From Circinella minor (Eukaryota > Mucoromycota > Mucoromycetes > Mucorales > Lichtheimiaceae), in NCBI GenBank assembly GCA_016758965.1, contig JAEPRB010000182.1, forward strand, positions 1-64,000: a stretch of DNA of 64,000 nucleotides, in the 5' to 3' direction. Within the stretch, counting starts at the first letter, position 1, and each line of letters starts with the position of its first letter. The position numbers and the translations under genes were made by a program. The notes beneath the pieces are model-generated. The model searched no databases. It saw only the letters and a list, made by a program, of their open reading frames with translations, and was not told where the DNA came from. Below, piece after piece: positions 22,863-35,867 of the stretch.

Positions 22863-25800
22863 TTTTTGAATACTGTAATTGATTTGAGAGAAAGATAAAA
22901 AGATTGAAAGAAAAAGGATTAAAAAAAACATTATCTTTTCTATATTTAAATATACCCGATCTCTACTTCTATGTACTAGGACAGTGTTTAACTGACATAA
23001 TAATTATTCTGTGAAAAAAAATTATCATTATTATATCATTATATTGAAAGAGGAAGAGAAATTGAAAAAGTGGTAATCATGATGACTCTATGCATCTGTA
23101 TTTTTAATATAGTATCGAATTTAATAGAAATTTTTCAAAATCGTGGGAAAGAAAAGAAATTTTATTAATGACGATATAAATATTTTGTTCAAGAAAGAGT
23201 TTCTAACGATGACATTTTAATAATAGTTCGCAAAGAATAAAAAAAAAATATAAAGGAATTTGTTATTTTGAATCATAATATTGAATGATGATACATTACT
23301 ACTATTACTTGCTGTTAAGATGACATTGTTAAAAAAAGACACTTATGTACAATATTATTTTTTGATATTGAGCTAAAAAAAAAAATAACTAAAATTTACT
23401 GATTACAAGCTATTGAATTCTTTTGATACCTGAAGTGTTACATACAATACGTAAGTATATTTTTTTTTTATATTTGCTTTTTGTTATACTGTAAAATGGT
23501 ACGTAATAAAACAATAATTGAATGGCTAATAATATTGCGTACAAAAAAGAGTGAAGGATTGACCAATTTGATGACCGTGTAGTTACTTTTTTATTATAAT
23601 TGATAAAATTGATATATCGTTTTTTGCCCTAAATCTTAAAAGCAATACTTGAATTACTATGTAGTTTGTGTTTTTATAACAAGTTCAATAGGTACTACTT
23701 ATTGCTTTAAAAATCTTGTAAAGTAACTTAGATTGTTACGTAAGAATAAGTTTATTATTCTTAATAATAAATGATATTATATTTGAAAAATACATAATAA
23801 TGTACGCACGTAATTGAATAGGAATCATGGGTTATGTTAACTTTCTCAAATATATGCCAATAGGCAACAAGACACTCTTTTCTAAATAACAGGCTTTACA
23901 GTAAAAATTTTATTTTTATTTAAATGGATTTACCCTTTGTTATTCAATCTTTGCTGTTGAATTTGATTTGATTTGATTTTTCAGCGGCGAGAAAATATTT
24001 GAGTCGATAAATATATTATATCACTAAATCCTCCAATATGTAATTAAGAAAAGGTTTTTACATTACTGGATATGATAGCAATAATAATAGATAAGATGAT
24101 CGATTTCTATTTTATTTCTTATTAATATTAGCATTTCTTATTATTATAAAATGTATAATAAAGCAATAAAGGGATTCAATTAACTCATAAAATATCACTG
24201 TTCCTAATTAATATAAAGGACGTAAAATATTGAATATAACTGTAGATCAGAATGACCAATAAATATTTATTGTTTAAAAAACTGACTAAATATTTTTTTT
24301 AATTAATCCATTTATACATGTATAATTTAGAAAGTAATACAAATGTCAAAAATTCGTAAAACGTTTAATAACATAATTGTTCTATTAGATATATCTATGT
24401 AATATTCGTATCACATGATATATACTTGGGTCTTGACATTTAAATATTGTCTATGTTGATCGTAGAGTAACAATAACAAAAAAAGTCTTTTCTTTTAGTA
24501 AGAACGGGTAACATTATCTAAGAAAATTAATTATTTTATATTATCATGAAGCTATTGTAAAGAAGTTTTAGAAAATAGAGTGTTATTCTTTTTTTCTACT
24601 AGATGTACCCCCTATAAGAATTATTACCACACAATATGTTTATCAAAAGATATTTTAACCTCCACACATAGATTTTCTCGTGCGTTTTTTTTATTATAAT
24701 TTTTTTATATGCAGTACGTACTATTTATGACAATCACTACATCGATACACACACACACATATATATGCATATTGTTTTTTTTATGGGTGGTACTGCATAA
24801 TAATATATAATAAAACAAGCTTTATATATAGCAGGTACCCAGTAGAAAAAAAAAAGTTGTCAACATGCAGCATCATCACGAGTTTTAGATATCCTGCATG
24901 GCTACAAATAGTAATTTTTAAATATAAGTAAAAATTTATTGTTCGAGACATGTATCATATTATAATAAAAGATGAAGAGGGGGGTGGGGCTTTTATTATT
25001 ATACATTTACATCTTTTTCTTTTATCTTTCTTTTTCTTTCTTTGTGTCACAATCTCCCCTATTATCAGAAGCATACATCAAACTAGTTATAATATCTTAG
25101 TGCTGTCAACTACGTATTGTGCTAAATTATAGTACAAGGATGAACAAATAAGTTTATCAACACTAATTTAACTAATAATAATAATAACAAATTTGATTAC
25201 TATCAGATTTAAAATAAAACACTACTTTTAAGAATAACCTTTTTTTTTTCTTGATATTTTACTATTTAAAGATTATATTGATGTCATGGGCGTTTTTATG
25301 AATTTAGAGTTTTGAAAAAAAAACCAATTGTTGTCGGATAAAATAATCTCAGTAACTCACATGTTGTAAAGGGATTTGTGAAACATGAAGAAAAACGAGT
25401 GCCAAAAAAAAAGGGGTAATATGTGTACGTAGAAGGAAAAAAAAAAGAAAAGGGTTGGACCCGAACAAAGAAGAAGGGACCTTTTTGGCAGATTATATAA
25501 GGAATAATAGTTGGAACAAAAAAAACAAATAAATAAATAAATAAAATAATATGGACCAAAGAAGAAGAAGAAGGAAACGAGTATTAAAAAAGGAGGGCGA
25601 GACACAATTACTTAAATGGGTTATAAATACTATAAAACATGCATGTGGTATGAACCCATCATTTTTATTATCGATTTTTCTATTATAAAAAAATTATACA
25701 TAATAAGAATAAAACGGATCTCTAAAAAACTGTAAAAAAGATATCAAAAGAAAGAGAGAAAGAGAGAGAGTGGGAAACGGGACGATCACATAAATTTTTA

Positions 25801-26761
25801 TAACACATACGTAAATAAAATTATAATACCCTTCATAAAAAAAAAAAAAAAGCATGTTCTTTTGTTTGTAATACCTTAACCCCACCCCTATTCCCTTCAC
25901 AAGGATTATAATAGTATTATTATTTTTTCACACACCACATGACCCATTTAAAAAGATAATTATATACTTAATCTTTATCAAAGTTTGATGATCGATTAAA
26001 TATTTTTTTACTACTATTATTATTATATCAATACTAAAGAATTATATTGATCAAAAATATATTGAGAATCATTTTGTTTTATACTTGACAAAAATTTTAA
26101 AAGTTTACTTATTAAAAGTTATAATAATTCATTTGAAATATTACTTTTATTATTACAATAAGAAAATTGTGATGGGAAAAAAAAAAAAGTAGTTTTTTTT
26201 TTTGTTTATTGTTGGTACTTGGTTATTGTATTACCATCGGATATATAGAATTTTTTTGGATCACACAACAAGAAAAAATTAACTACTTCTTCACACACAG
26301 ATAACTAATAATAGGAATTACTCATAAATACGTAATAACTTCAAAGATTACAGCAGAAAATAACAGTATAATCATATACAAATGATCTTTTATATATATA
26401 TATATATATTCAAAAGTTATAATAATAAAAGGAAAAATGTTCAATTAGGAATGAAGTTGTTTCTTTTTTTTATACATAGAATAACAATAGTAATAAGTAT
26501 AATAGTAACACCGAATTAAAAAAAAAATAAAAAGAAGAAAGACCATAAATAATTACATATGTAATAATGAAAACAAAATAAAACAAAACAAAAAAAAAAA
26601 AAGAAAGAAAGAAAAGGAAAGGAAAGAGTTTCTTTTTTGGTGAGTAGTAACAAAGCGTGTGTATATGTGTATAACGAAGTAAAAGTAGGAAGGGGTTGTA
26701 TATATACAGTATATATATGAAGAGTGAAGGAAAGAGTAAAAGAAAGTATATATACGGGGTA
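22863..26761. other. 3.9-kb gene desert, AT-rich
   Basis: This is the longest empty stretch in the window, lying upstream of the SMP-domain gene and downstream of the zinc-finger gene. Both strands were read. Open frames are short and mirror poly-A/T tracts, and no tRNA, rRNA, transposase or terminal repeat was recognised. It holds short dinucleotide tracts (for example 26391-26410) and GA-rich stretches (25745-25775, 26600-26630). Confidence 0.5.
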
Positions 26762-27976
26762 CTATAAATGATCACTATTGCAAAGTAATAATTTTATTGA
26801 AGGTAAACGAGCATGTCGTTGTTCTTCTTGTTGATATTCATAATAATAGTGTTGTTGTTGTTGTGGTTGGTGCTGACTAAAATTATCTGCAACACCGAGT
26901 GAACTTAAAGAGGGTAACCTTTTAAAGTCATTATTATAGAATGTTGTACACGACGGTTGTTCAGATCCGACCCGACAGTAATAGTGTTGTTCTTTTCTTT
27001 TTTGTTGTTGATTTGTTATTGTTGATTCTTGTATTTTTACTGGGTCCTCCTTTTCGCTATGATTATAATTTTCATTTTCTACCATCATTCCAAATGTAGG
27101 TGATGAAGTTTGCCATTTTTGAATATAATTCCATGACGACAAAATAGTGGTTTGATCTATTTCTTTGTTACTATGGGTAGTATCTTGCTGTATCGTAGTT
27201 ACTTGAGATGAAGATAATGTTCCTGAATAATTATAATGATAATAATCACCATTTTCACTACTACCACTACTACTTGCACTTTCTTCAGAAGAATCCATTG
27301 ATAATGATGGTTCATCAACAAAATTTTCATTATTATCTTCTTCATTTATTGAAGTAGTTGTTGTTGTGGAAAACATGGATTCAGGTATATTTTCAGGATC
27401 CATTCTTTCATTTGCAGATAATTGAATTCCATGAAGTTGTTCAATATGTCGAGTCAGTTGACCACGTCGCCAAAATGATTTGTAACACCCTGGTGCAGGA
27501 CAATGATTTAATTTGGCTAAAGCTTTTTGAGCTGACTGTTGTCGTTGGATAGATCGTTGTTTTTGTTGTTGTTGATTATTCGAATGTTGTTGTTGTTGTT
27601 GTTGACCAGGATGAATAAATCTTAAAATAGAACAATATTGTTGTTGACGCATATAAGCTTCTTCATCATCAACTGAACGTGGTTTTGAAGAATGAGAACA
27701 ACGACGAGTTCTTTTACGTCGATGTAATAAAATAGAAGGTGGAGATAAATGCGCTCTAGCATGTCTACTTAATTCATCCGATCTTGCAAATCGTTTATCA
27801 CATAATGTACAAGCATGAGGTTTTTCTCCTGTATGTGTACGAATATGTCGTACTTTATGTTCTAATCGATAAAATGATTTTTGACAAAATTCACAAATAT
27901 GAGGACGAATAGCTTGATCCATTGGTGTATTATTATTATTACTATTGGATAATGTTGTTGTTGTGGTATGTGACAT
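26762..27976 (-). CDS. C2H2 zinc-finger transcription factor, Mig1/CreA-type fingers
   Basis: Single-exon gene of 404 aa. Two tandem fingers lie near the N-terminus: finger 1 ligands are C28, C31, H44 and H48, and finger 2 ligands are C56, C59, H72 and H76, joined by the classic TGEKPH linker. Finger 2 reads [15 protein letters not shown], the recognition helix of the Mig1/CreA glucose-repressor group, which binds GC-rich sites. A basic stretch ([11 protein letters not shown]) follows directly. A third, divergent finger lies at about residue 155-180 ([19 protein letters not shown], spacing C-x4-C) and is not part of classical CreA. The remaining two thirds is Q/S/N-rich and acidic. It could be a carbon-response regulator or another member of the same finger class; the DNA-binding prediction is firmer than the physiology. 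Confidence 0.85.
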   Translation of the reverse strand: MSHTTTTTLSNSNNNNTPMDQAIRPHICEFCQKSFYRLEHKVRHIRTHTGEKPHACTLCDKRFARSDELSRHARAHLSPPSILLHRRKRTRRCSHSSKPRSVDDEEAYMRQQQYCSILRFIHPGQQQQQQHSNNQQQQKQRSIQRQQSAQKALAKLNHCPAPGCYKSFWRRGQLTRHIEQLHGIQLSANERMDPENIPESMFSTTTTTSINEEDNNENFVDEPSLSMDSSEESASSSGSSENGDYYHYNYSGTLSSSQVTTIQQDTTHSNKEIDQTTILSSWNYIQKWQTSSPTFGMMVENENYNHSEKEDPVKIQESTITNQQQKRKEQHYYCRVGSEQPSCTTFYNNDFKRLPSLSSLGVADNFSQHQPQQQQHYYYEYQQEEQRHARLPSIKLLLCNSDHL

Positions 27977-28784
27977 TATTTCATAAAAAAAAAGTTTATA
28001 TACAAAATAATAGAATATTAATATAAGAAGAAATAAAAAAAAAAAAGGGAGAACTAATAAAATAAAAAAAATAAAAGAAAAAAAAAAGCTTATTATATAT
28101 ACTTTTGATTTATGTGTTCACCAAAAAAAAAAGCGGTTTTTTTTATTGTATATTTTTTTTTATGTAAAATGAATTACTCCGTCTTCCTTTTGTGGGACTA
28201 TTGTAAGTAATTTATGTGTGGTGGGAGAAAGAGTATTCCGAAATTCTAAATGATCCATGCATCTTTAAAAACTTCTCCACAAAAAAATCTTAATATATAT
28301 ATATTTATATAACAACCTCATGATTATATGACAACTACCATCTTGAATTAATTTTATTTTCTCTCTCTCTCTTTCTTTCTTTCACTTCCCTCTCACACAC
28401 ACCCTTTTTCATTTAAAACTCTAAAAACAGAATCATATAAAAATGACTTATATGAGACTATATGGATAAATAATTAAAAAAATTGGATTAAAAAAAGACC
28501 CCAAAAAAAAAAAAAAACTCCAAAAAATATATTAACCAATTAAATTTTGAATGACATCACACTTAGTTCATATATTATGCTGGTTATTATTTTTTACACA
28601 GACCATCAAAGCATATAGTGTAATAGCATTTCTCGGCATATGAAATAATAAAACGCGTTAAAAAGATAAAAAAGTCCGGGGCTTTTTTTTAATTCTTATT
28701 TCTTCTGTGAGAAACACTTTTTTTTTTCTTTTACTTTCTTCTTTTTCAATAAACAAACAAAACAAGAAAACATAAAAACACAAA
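27977..28784. promoter_or_regulatory. divergent promoter region, zinc-finger gene and SOD2
   Basis: About 0.8 kb between two divergent start codons. It contains A-rich tracts, a CT-rich stretch (28360-28410) and a T/CT-rich segment leading to the superoxide dismutase ATG. No specific stress element could be assigned. Confidence 0.45.
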
Positions 28785-30194
28785 ATGCTTTCTCTTGCTG
28801 CTCGTTCTATCAAGTCTTCTAACTTCAAGTCTTCTGCTCGTTGTTTGACCGCTGTTCGTACCAAAGTTACTTTACCTGACCTTCCTTATGGTTATGATGT
28901 ATGTTATTATTATTATTATTATTTAAACAAGAATAAGAAAAAAAAAACGCGTTTTTTTTAAAAGAAAAAAGGATTATTTTAAATAACAATTTTTATTATT
29001 ATTATATCTAGGCTCTTGAACCTTATATCAACACTGAAATCATGAAACTTCACCATTCTAAGCATCACCAAACTTATGTTAATGCTTACAATGCTGCTGA
29101 AGAAAAATTACAAAATTCATTCCAAGGTGGTAACTTGACTGAATTGATTGCTTTACAAACTGCAATCAAGTTTAACGGTGGTGGTAAGTATTTCCTTCTT
29201 TATTTTATTTTGATATTAAAATAATCATTACCTATTACTTAACTATTATTATTATAAATATAGGTCATATCAACCATAGTTTGTTTTGGCAAAATTTAGC
29301 TCCCAAGAGCAATGGTGGTGGTGAAAAACCTACTGGTGAATTATTAAAGGCTATTGAAACCAAGTGGGGTTCTTTTGATGAATTTATTGCCAAGTTCAAT
29401 GCTGCTTCTGCTGGTGTTCAAGGTAAGAAAACATTGTTGTTATTGTTGTTGTCCTTTTTTTTTTTAATTGACTTATTTTGTTGGGTGGTTTTTTAAAGAA
29501 TCAGTTATCAAAAAAAAAAGTTGGGGGAGAAAAACGGGTGGAGAAAAAGAAAGAAAGAAAAAGAAAGAATTAAAAAACTTTTTTTTTTTTACTAATAATT
29601 ATTTATTCTTTTTCTTCCTTTAGGTTCTGGTTGGGGATGGCTCGTAAGTTAAATAAAAAAAACGGATGCGGGAGAGAGAGAAAGGGGAGGGGGATGATGA
29701 TATAGGTATATATGTATATGAAATTATTAAACATTTTTATTTTTTATGACAGGGTTATAATAAGGAATCGAAGCAATTGGAAATTGCTACTACTCCGAAT
29801 CAAGATCCCTTGCTTGGTAAGTTTATTAGAATCAAGAGTAATAAAAAAAAAGAGAGAGTTTGGGGTTTCGTTGTTATAGAAGTAGTCGTCGTCCGAGGAT
29901 CCGCGCATAAAAGTACGGTAAATGGCTAATTAATATATCCGATTGATATTCTGTAGGTTTGGTACCTCTCTTAGGTGTTGATGTTTGGGAACATGTAAGT
30001 ATATATTTATACATAATACATATACAAATTTATGTGCATTTTACATGGTGTAATTTACTAACGAAAAAAAAAATTGAATTTTTATATAGGCTTACTATTT
30101 GCAATACAAGAATGTTCGTCCTGATTATCTTAAGGCTATTTGGGAAGTTATTAACTGGAAGACAGTTGCTGAACGTTTCTCCAAGGCTCAATAA
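28785..30194 (+). CDS. SOD2: mitochondrial manganese superoxide dismutase
   Basis: Seven exons (28785-28898, 29012-29183, 29264-29422, 29624-29643, 29753-29816, 29957-29994, 30090-30194) give 223 aa; exon 4 is only 20 bases. The first about 28 residues are Arg/Lys/Ser-rich without acids, a mitochondrial targeting peptide, followed by the mature start [12 protein letters not shown]. Metal ligands are visible: His in MKLHHSKHH, His in GHINHSLFW, and Asp and His in [21 protein letters not shown] and PNQDPLL mark the manganese type. The enzyme converts superoxide to hydrogen peroxide and oxygen in the mitochondrial matrix. All splice phases agree with the family alignment. Confidence 0.97.
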
Positions 30195-31773
30195 ATAAAT
30201 ATATAAATATATATGTATATATATATACATTTTCATATCATACAAAACTTTCAAACACATTTTTTTTTTCTATATAAGTGTACATTTTTTTTTTATCATC
30301 TATCTTCTCCCCTTCCCCAAAATAATTTTATTTGTTAAAAATGAAAATAAAAAAAGGTTTCTCTTTTTTGTTAATAATAATTTAACAGATGACAGAATGA
30401 TGTCATACACTACATAATTTTTTTCATCTTCAGTTAATAAACTGAGTGAATTTTAATTGTAGTCTGTTAATTATGCAGCAGAAATGTAGCATAAAATTTT
30501 GGCAGCGAATCCTAAGATATTTGTTTTTTAAGGGAGGAGAGTGGGGTTAGATATTATATCATTTTAGGAGTAAAGAAACAATTGATAATGAAAAAGAAGA
30601 AATTGATAGAAGATGAGTTTCTTTAGGAGTAAGGTGGAAAGGAGGTGTGTGGGTGTACAAAGAAAGAAGGAGATAAAAAAAAACCGATCGACATGATGTG
30701 CGTAGCAAACTAGAAGAAAATCTGCTTTAAACCTGTTAAGAATTCATTCTAACTGATAACTTTTTTTTAGTGTGTGTTTTTTTTCTTTTAATGGGTCATC
30801 AACATTCATTTGACTAAAGAAACTAAAAAAAAAATTTTTTTTTCTCACAGCGCTCATCATTTTATATTTATGTTTAGTATATGCACTAAAAAAATAATCA
30901 TACATGAAATTACTATTTTACATAAACCCGACAAACGTGCATATAAACAAAACAAAACAAAACAAAATACAAAATACAAAATACGTACAAAAAAAAGAAA
31001 AGAAAAGAAAAGAATCCTCCTTATTCATAATAAATAATAATAATAATAATATAACTAGTAACTATATTAGTTATAATGATAATAACTTTTAAAAGAAAAC
31101 AAAAGTATAGTAATAATAATAAAGATCTTCCAAAAGAGAAAAAGTATATACATATATAGAAAAGACATTAAAGGACCGGGGTATTTTACATGATAAAAAA
31201 GAATTATTGAACTGCGCCATTTTTATTTTATATATTATCATTCACATTTTTTTTTTTACTTATTCACAAGATCCCAAAAAATTGAAGCTAAAAAAGATCG
31301 TAGCACAAAGACAATCAACCATTGGTTGAATTCACTAAAAAAGATCGACACAGCTGGCAATCATCGGACTTTTTTTTTTTAAGTTGTTTCAAAAGCAAAG
31401 AAAATCCCTCTTTTTTTTTTTTTTTTTTTGGAGTTTGGGTTAAAAGTGTACATCATTTTGTCGTGTAATTATTTCTTCTCTTTCTTCTTCTTCTTCTTCT
31501 CCTTCCTCTTTTTTTTTTTTCTCTTCTTCCTTTCTCACTCTTTTCAACTATATAAACTTACTCACTCTTTATTTTTTTGGTTTCCCCCTTATTTTCATTT
31601 TTATATTACTCATTATTATTATTTTTTCTCTCTCTCTCTACCTCTTTTTTCTTTCCCTCCCCTTTTTTTTTCATACTTTTTTTTTTTAGTTGAAGGTTTT
31701 TATATACAAAAGCAATAACTAAACCATCAATAAAAGTAGTAAAAAAGAAAAATTTGAATTAATATTAATACCA
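30195..31773. promoter_or_regulatory. intergenic with long poly-pyrimidine leader
   Basis: The left part is AT-rich 3' flank of SOD2. From about 31410 to 31690 the sequence is an almost unbroken C/T-rich tract, then A-rich up to the next ATG at 31774. This fits a fungal core promoter or leader. Open frames across it are homopolymer artefacts. Confidence 0.5.
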
Positions 31774-32613
31774 ATGTCCTCAGCACTTGCTTTACCACCA
31801 CCTACCAATACAACTACATCATCAGTAATATACGATAAATCATATTATATCGATACTACACCCAATATCAATACTACTACTACTACTACTTTAAATAATC
31901 GTAAAAATATGAGTAGTAGTACATTAACAAAAAATAATACAATTGTACCACTTCATCAACAAAAAGATTTTTTTCTTCCAACAACTCCACCTTTAACATC
32001 ATCTAATAAACATCGTCATCAACGATCTTCACATAGTCGACATCTTCGTCATCAACCTGATCGACGGCGAGATGCATTTGAATTATTACAAGTAATCATT
32101 CAAGAAAACGAGAAAAGGGAACATGAAGAATATGAGGCCATGTTAAGAGATGTTCCAGAAATAGTTGCACGAAGATCATCCACGAGCCAAGATTTGCCCA
32201 GCATTTTAATCAAAAAAAATTCATCCTCCTCTTCCTCTTCTTCATCCTCTTCTTCTTCAATAATACCAACACCTATTACACCTACTACTATAACAAGTAA
32301 TTATAGTCATAACAACAGTAACACAGCAACATCCACAACTATACCAGAAGAAGAAGAAGAAGAAAGTGATTTATTCGTTTCCATAGCAACTCCTTCAAAA
32401 GATTATAATACACCGCCACCTTCACCTAAACGTCCGTCCGTGCGATTTGCCGCAGATCTTTTACTTCCGCCAACAAATAATTCGACTTCTTCTAAAGTTC
32501 CATCTGAACCTCAACCACCACAACCGCAACCCTCTACTTCTCGAACTTCTTTCATGACAAATAAACTGCGGAGCTTTTTACATTTGTCTTCAAAAAAGGT
32601 CTCGAACCTTTGA
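31774..32613 (+). CDS. unrecognised serine/threonine-rich protein
   Basis: Single open frame of 279 aa; I do not recognise the family. The N-terminal third is T/N/S-rich, and a basic histidine-rich stretch HRHQRSSHSRHLRHQPDRRR follows. The only segment that looks folded is a charged helix, DAFELLQVIIQENEKREHEE, running on to MLRDVPEIVARR. A poly-serine tract, an acidic patch (EEEEEE) and PPPSPKRPSVRFAADLL come next; the last contains possible phosphorylation and docking motifs. The C-terminus is basic (TNKLRSFLHLSSKK). It looks like a disordered regulatory protein. The start is chosen after the pyrimidine leader, and the codon use resembles its neighbours. Confidence 0.6.
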   Translation: MSSALALPPPTNTTTSSVIYDKSYYIDTTPNINTTTTTTLNNRKNMSSSTLTKNNTIVPLHQQKDFFLPTTPPLTSSNKHRHQRSSHSRHLRHQPDRRRDAFELLQVIIQENEKREHEEYEAMLRDVPEIVARRSSTSQDLPSILIKKNSSSSSSSSSSSSSIIPTPITPTTITSNYSHNNSNTATSTTIPEEEEEESDLFVSIATPSKDYNTPPPSPKRPSVRFAADLLLPPTNNSTSSKVPSEPQPPQPQPSTSRTSFMTNKLRSFLHLSSKKVSNL

Positions 32614-32652
32614 CTTCTCATTTATTTTTTCTAAAGAGGTTGTTTGTCTCTC

Positions 32653-32683
<31 letters not shown>

Positions 32684-33318
32684 CCCTCTCCACCCCCCAA
32701 CACCCCACAATTATTTTCCCTCATAACAAAAAAAAATCATTTTTTTTTACATCAAAAGGAAGGGATCTACAATTTATCCCATACACAAACAAAATGCATT
32801 CTTTTTTTTTAAAAAAAACCCACCCATTTTATTCTTTTGAATATTTTTCACTTCTCTAACATCTCATTTACATCAAATTACACATATAACACAAACAAAA
32901 AAGAATAATTCATTTTTTTTTCATGTACAGCTATATATCTTTATTTTATTTTTTTGCAAAAAAACATTTCACACATGTATATTTCATCATTCTTCTTTTT
33001 CTTTTCTTCACATTGTTATTGTTGATTATTATTTACTATTATTACTATCATTACTATTACTATATTTTTTTTTATCATTTCATCTTATATAATATAAATA
33101 AAACGTATTCCAAAAGAAAAAAAAAATCTCAAATCATAAACTTAAAAAAAACATACTATTTTTTTTTTCTTTTTTGTTATATTTGTTGTTGTTGTTATAT
33201 ATATATTTTATTATATAAAACGTTGTTAATTTTTTTTTGAGTAACCACTACCATCCCAACAAAAAAAAAAAGGTCATCACAATATCCAAATAAAGTGATT
33301 CAATGTGTGGTCTTTTTT
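32614..33318. other. intergenic between convergent 3' ends
   Basis: T-rich sequence with very long T-runs (32654-32676) and TTA-type microsatellite (33010-33065). The open frames here are homopolymer artefacts. No gene seen. Confidence 0.5.
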
Positions 33319-34008
33319 TTAATCCTAAGAATTGATTTTAAAACGACGCAAAACATAACAAAATTAGCAATAATAATAAAGATTAACATTTTCATTCGTT
33401 AAAAAAAACAAAAATACCCCCCACCTCCCCCCCCCCTTTTTTTTTTACCTGTCGTCCTTTCAGGGTTCTTGTAATAATTTTATCCGGTGTTCTAAAAGAT
33501 AAAAAGAGAGTTAAGTTTTTTTTAAATTATTATTTATCTATTAAAAAATAGTAAATAATTACATGACATGAACAACAGCACCCCAACCAGATAATGCATC
33601 TCGATCTTGTGCATTCAATAAAGCTTGTGAAATAGTTTCAAAAAGATCTTCAGGTTCAAGATCAGGTTCCCACAAAGATTCACACATGCCATAAAGATTA
33701 GGTCCTGCTGTACCGCTTACAACGAAATCTTTGGCAAAGTTAATACATCCAATTAAATCCATTGAACAAATAAAAGGTTGATTATTTTTGTCTAATCCAG
33801 CAACAACTGGTTCAACAAAATAAGGTCCAAATCTATTTAAAAATAAATAATAATTAATTCTCTTTTTTCTTCTTCTTCTTCTTCTTTTATATATAATTAC
33901 CTTCGTTCATAAAGTGTTGATGAAACCATATGTGCAAGTGTTTTTGGTTCAATATCTCTTTCTTCACGCATTTTATACATATTAATCTTGAATCGGAAAC
34001 GTTCGGCC

Positions 34009-34047
<39 letters not shown>

Positions 34048-34512
34048 TTAATGCATAAATATATCTTCCTTTCCTCTTTAAAAACAACTTTTTCTTTTTT
34101 TACTCTTTACATCAACCCCAAAATAAAGAAAAATAATTAAAATAGATATATAAAAATAAAATATTTTACAATGTCAAAACATCAGTTGCTAATCCAGGAA
34201 GACCAATGTATGTTTTATCAGTTCCTTGAAACATCTTTTGAAATTCTGTTGATACTGTCATAAATTGTTGACCTAAACGTTTATCAGCTGCAATAGCAAC
34301 ACAATCCTTTCCTACCATGGCCACAACGGACCCTCCATTATATTGCATAATCGACTATATAAATATAATTATAAGAAACATGTACAGTTATATATATTAA
34401 TTATTATTATAATTATAATCATTTATCATAATTTTTTTTTAAAAAAAAGATTCGTTTTCATATAGATATATAGATATATATTATAATATATATTTCGAGA
34501 GAGTATTACCAT
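33319..34512 (-). CDS. PUP3: 20S proteasome subunit beta-3
   Basis: Six exons (34512-34510, 34354-34170, 34008-33901, 33832-33563, 33491-33449, 33324-33319) give 204 aa, the usual family length. Exon 1 is the ATG alone, and the last exon encodes only Asp plus the stop. The assembled N-terminus [14 protein letters not shown] matches the family start, and the C-terminus LKGRQD the family end, so both micro-exons are well supported. Internal landmarks are [40 protein letters not shown] and [12 protein letters not shown]. Beta-3 is a non-catalytic subunit of the core particle's beta ring and lacks a catalytic N-terminal threonine, as expected. Confidence 0.96.
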
Positions 34513-34805
34513 GATTAATTTATATTTGTTTTAATAGAAATGTATAAAAAAAAATGGCAATGTTAAAAAAAAAAAAAAAAAAAAAGAATATACGCGGCAG
34601 TAAAAAAAGGAGAAGGGGAGGGAGTTACGCGTCGTTTTTTGAAGAATAAGTTAAAGTGCAGACATGAATACACTCACAAATAATTTACAACAACAAAATT
34701 TTTACGTCACGCCACCCAATATGGAAATCAAGTGGGGCGAAAAAAAAAAAAAGAAATTAATCTCTAGTTGCTTTTTCTTCGGAAACGCGATTCTTTTTAA
34801 AAAAA
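34513..34805. promoter_or_regulatory. shared divergent promoter, proteasome beta-3 and WW/FF gene
   Basis: 293 bp between two divergent start codons. It contains a 20-A run near 34566-34585 and a short island that is GC-rich by local standards (34590-34635, 34700-34745). I looked for the yeast Rpn4 element (GGTGGCAAA) and found no match. Confidence 0.5.
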
Positions 34806-35825
34806 ATGGATCCAAATCAACAGCAACAACAACAACAACAACAACGACCACCTCCTCCTCCACCATTACCACAAACAATTCATAATGCTGATATAAAATT
34901 ACCACCTGGTTGGAAAATTGCACAACAACCAGGTATGCAACGACCTTATTATTATAATGAAAATACAGGCGAGACAACATGGATCGTTCCTCCTTTTCCA
35001 CCTCCCATGCCAATAATGAAAGAACAACAACAAGAAAAACCTAAATCGAAAAAGAAGATAAAGTAAATTTAAATAAAAAAAGAATGGGGAATTATTTTCA
35101 TAGGAATAATAAATCATTGATATATATATATATTTCAAATATAGAAAACCTATTCCAGGGACGGATTGGTTAGTTGTTCAAACACCTGATGGTCTTGAAT
35201 TCTATTTTCATAAACCTACCAAGAAATCAGTATGGGAAATACCAGAAGAATTAAAAGAACCTATTGAAAAGATGAAACAAGAAGCATTAGAAAAGGAACA
35301 AAAAGAAAAAGAACAAAGATTAGAAGAACAAAGAAAAGAACAAGAAAGATTAAAAGAAGAATTAGAAAAGGAAAAATTGGAAAGAGAACAACAACAACAG
35401 AATTTAAAACGTAAAGCAGAAGAAGAACAAGTAGATGAAGATAATTTAAAAAGAGTGAAACATGATGATGATAAAGAAGAAGAAGGAGAAGGAGAACCAG
35501 AAGCAACAGAGTAAGAGTTTTTAATTGAAAATGATATTTAATATTTATTTTTATATTAAAAATCAATTTTTTTTTATTAGAATGACAGAAGAAGATCTTT
35601 TATTTCAATTGGAGGGTATGGATCCAACAGAATTAGAAGCAATGGGTTTATTACCTCCTCCACAAGAAGAACAAGAACAAGTACCAGAACAACCATTAAT
35701 ACAACAACAACAACAACAACAACAACAACCTTCTGAATCACAAATGGCAGAAGAAGAACGTGTAGAACTTTTTACGGTAAATAATAATAATAAAATATAT
35801 AGATCGATTAATTTCCTTATACTAA

Positions 35826-35867
<42 letters not shown>

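Noticed and set aside
32644..33240. Plus-strand ORFs rich in F/Y
   Set aside because: They consist of translated T-runs and TTA repeats between two convergent genes.
34513..34805. Rpn4-type proteasome element shared by the beta-3 and alpha-2 promoters
   Set aside because: Neither promoter contains GGTGGCAAA; the short CGTCACGCC/CGTGACGCC similarity is too weak to claim.
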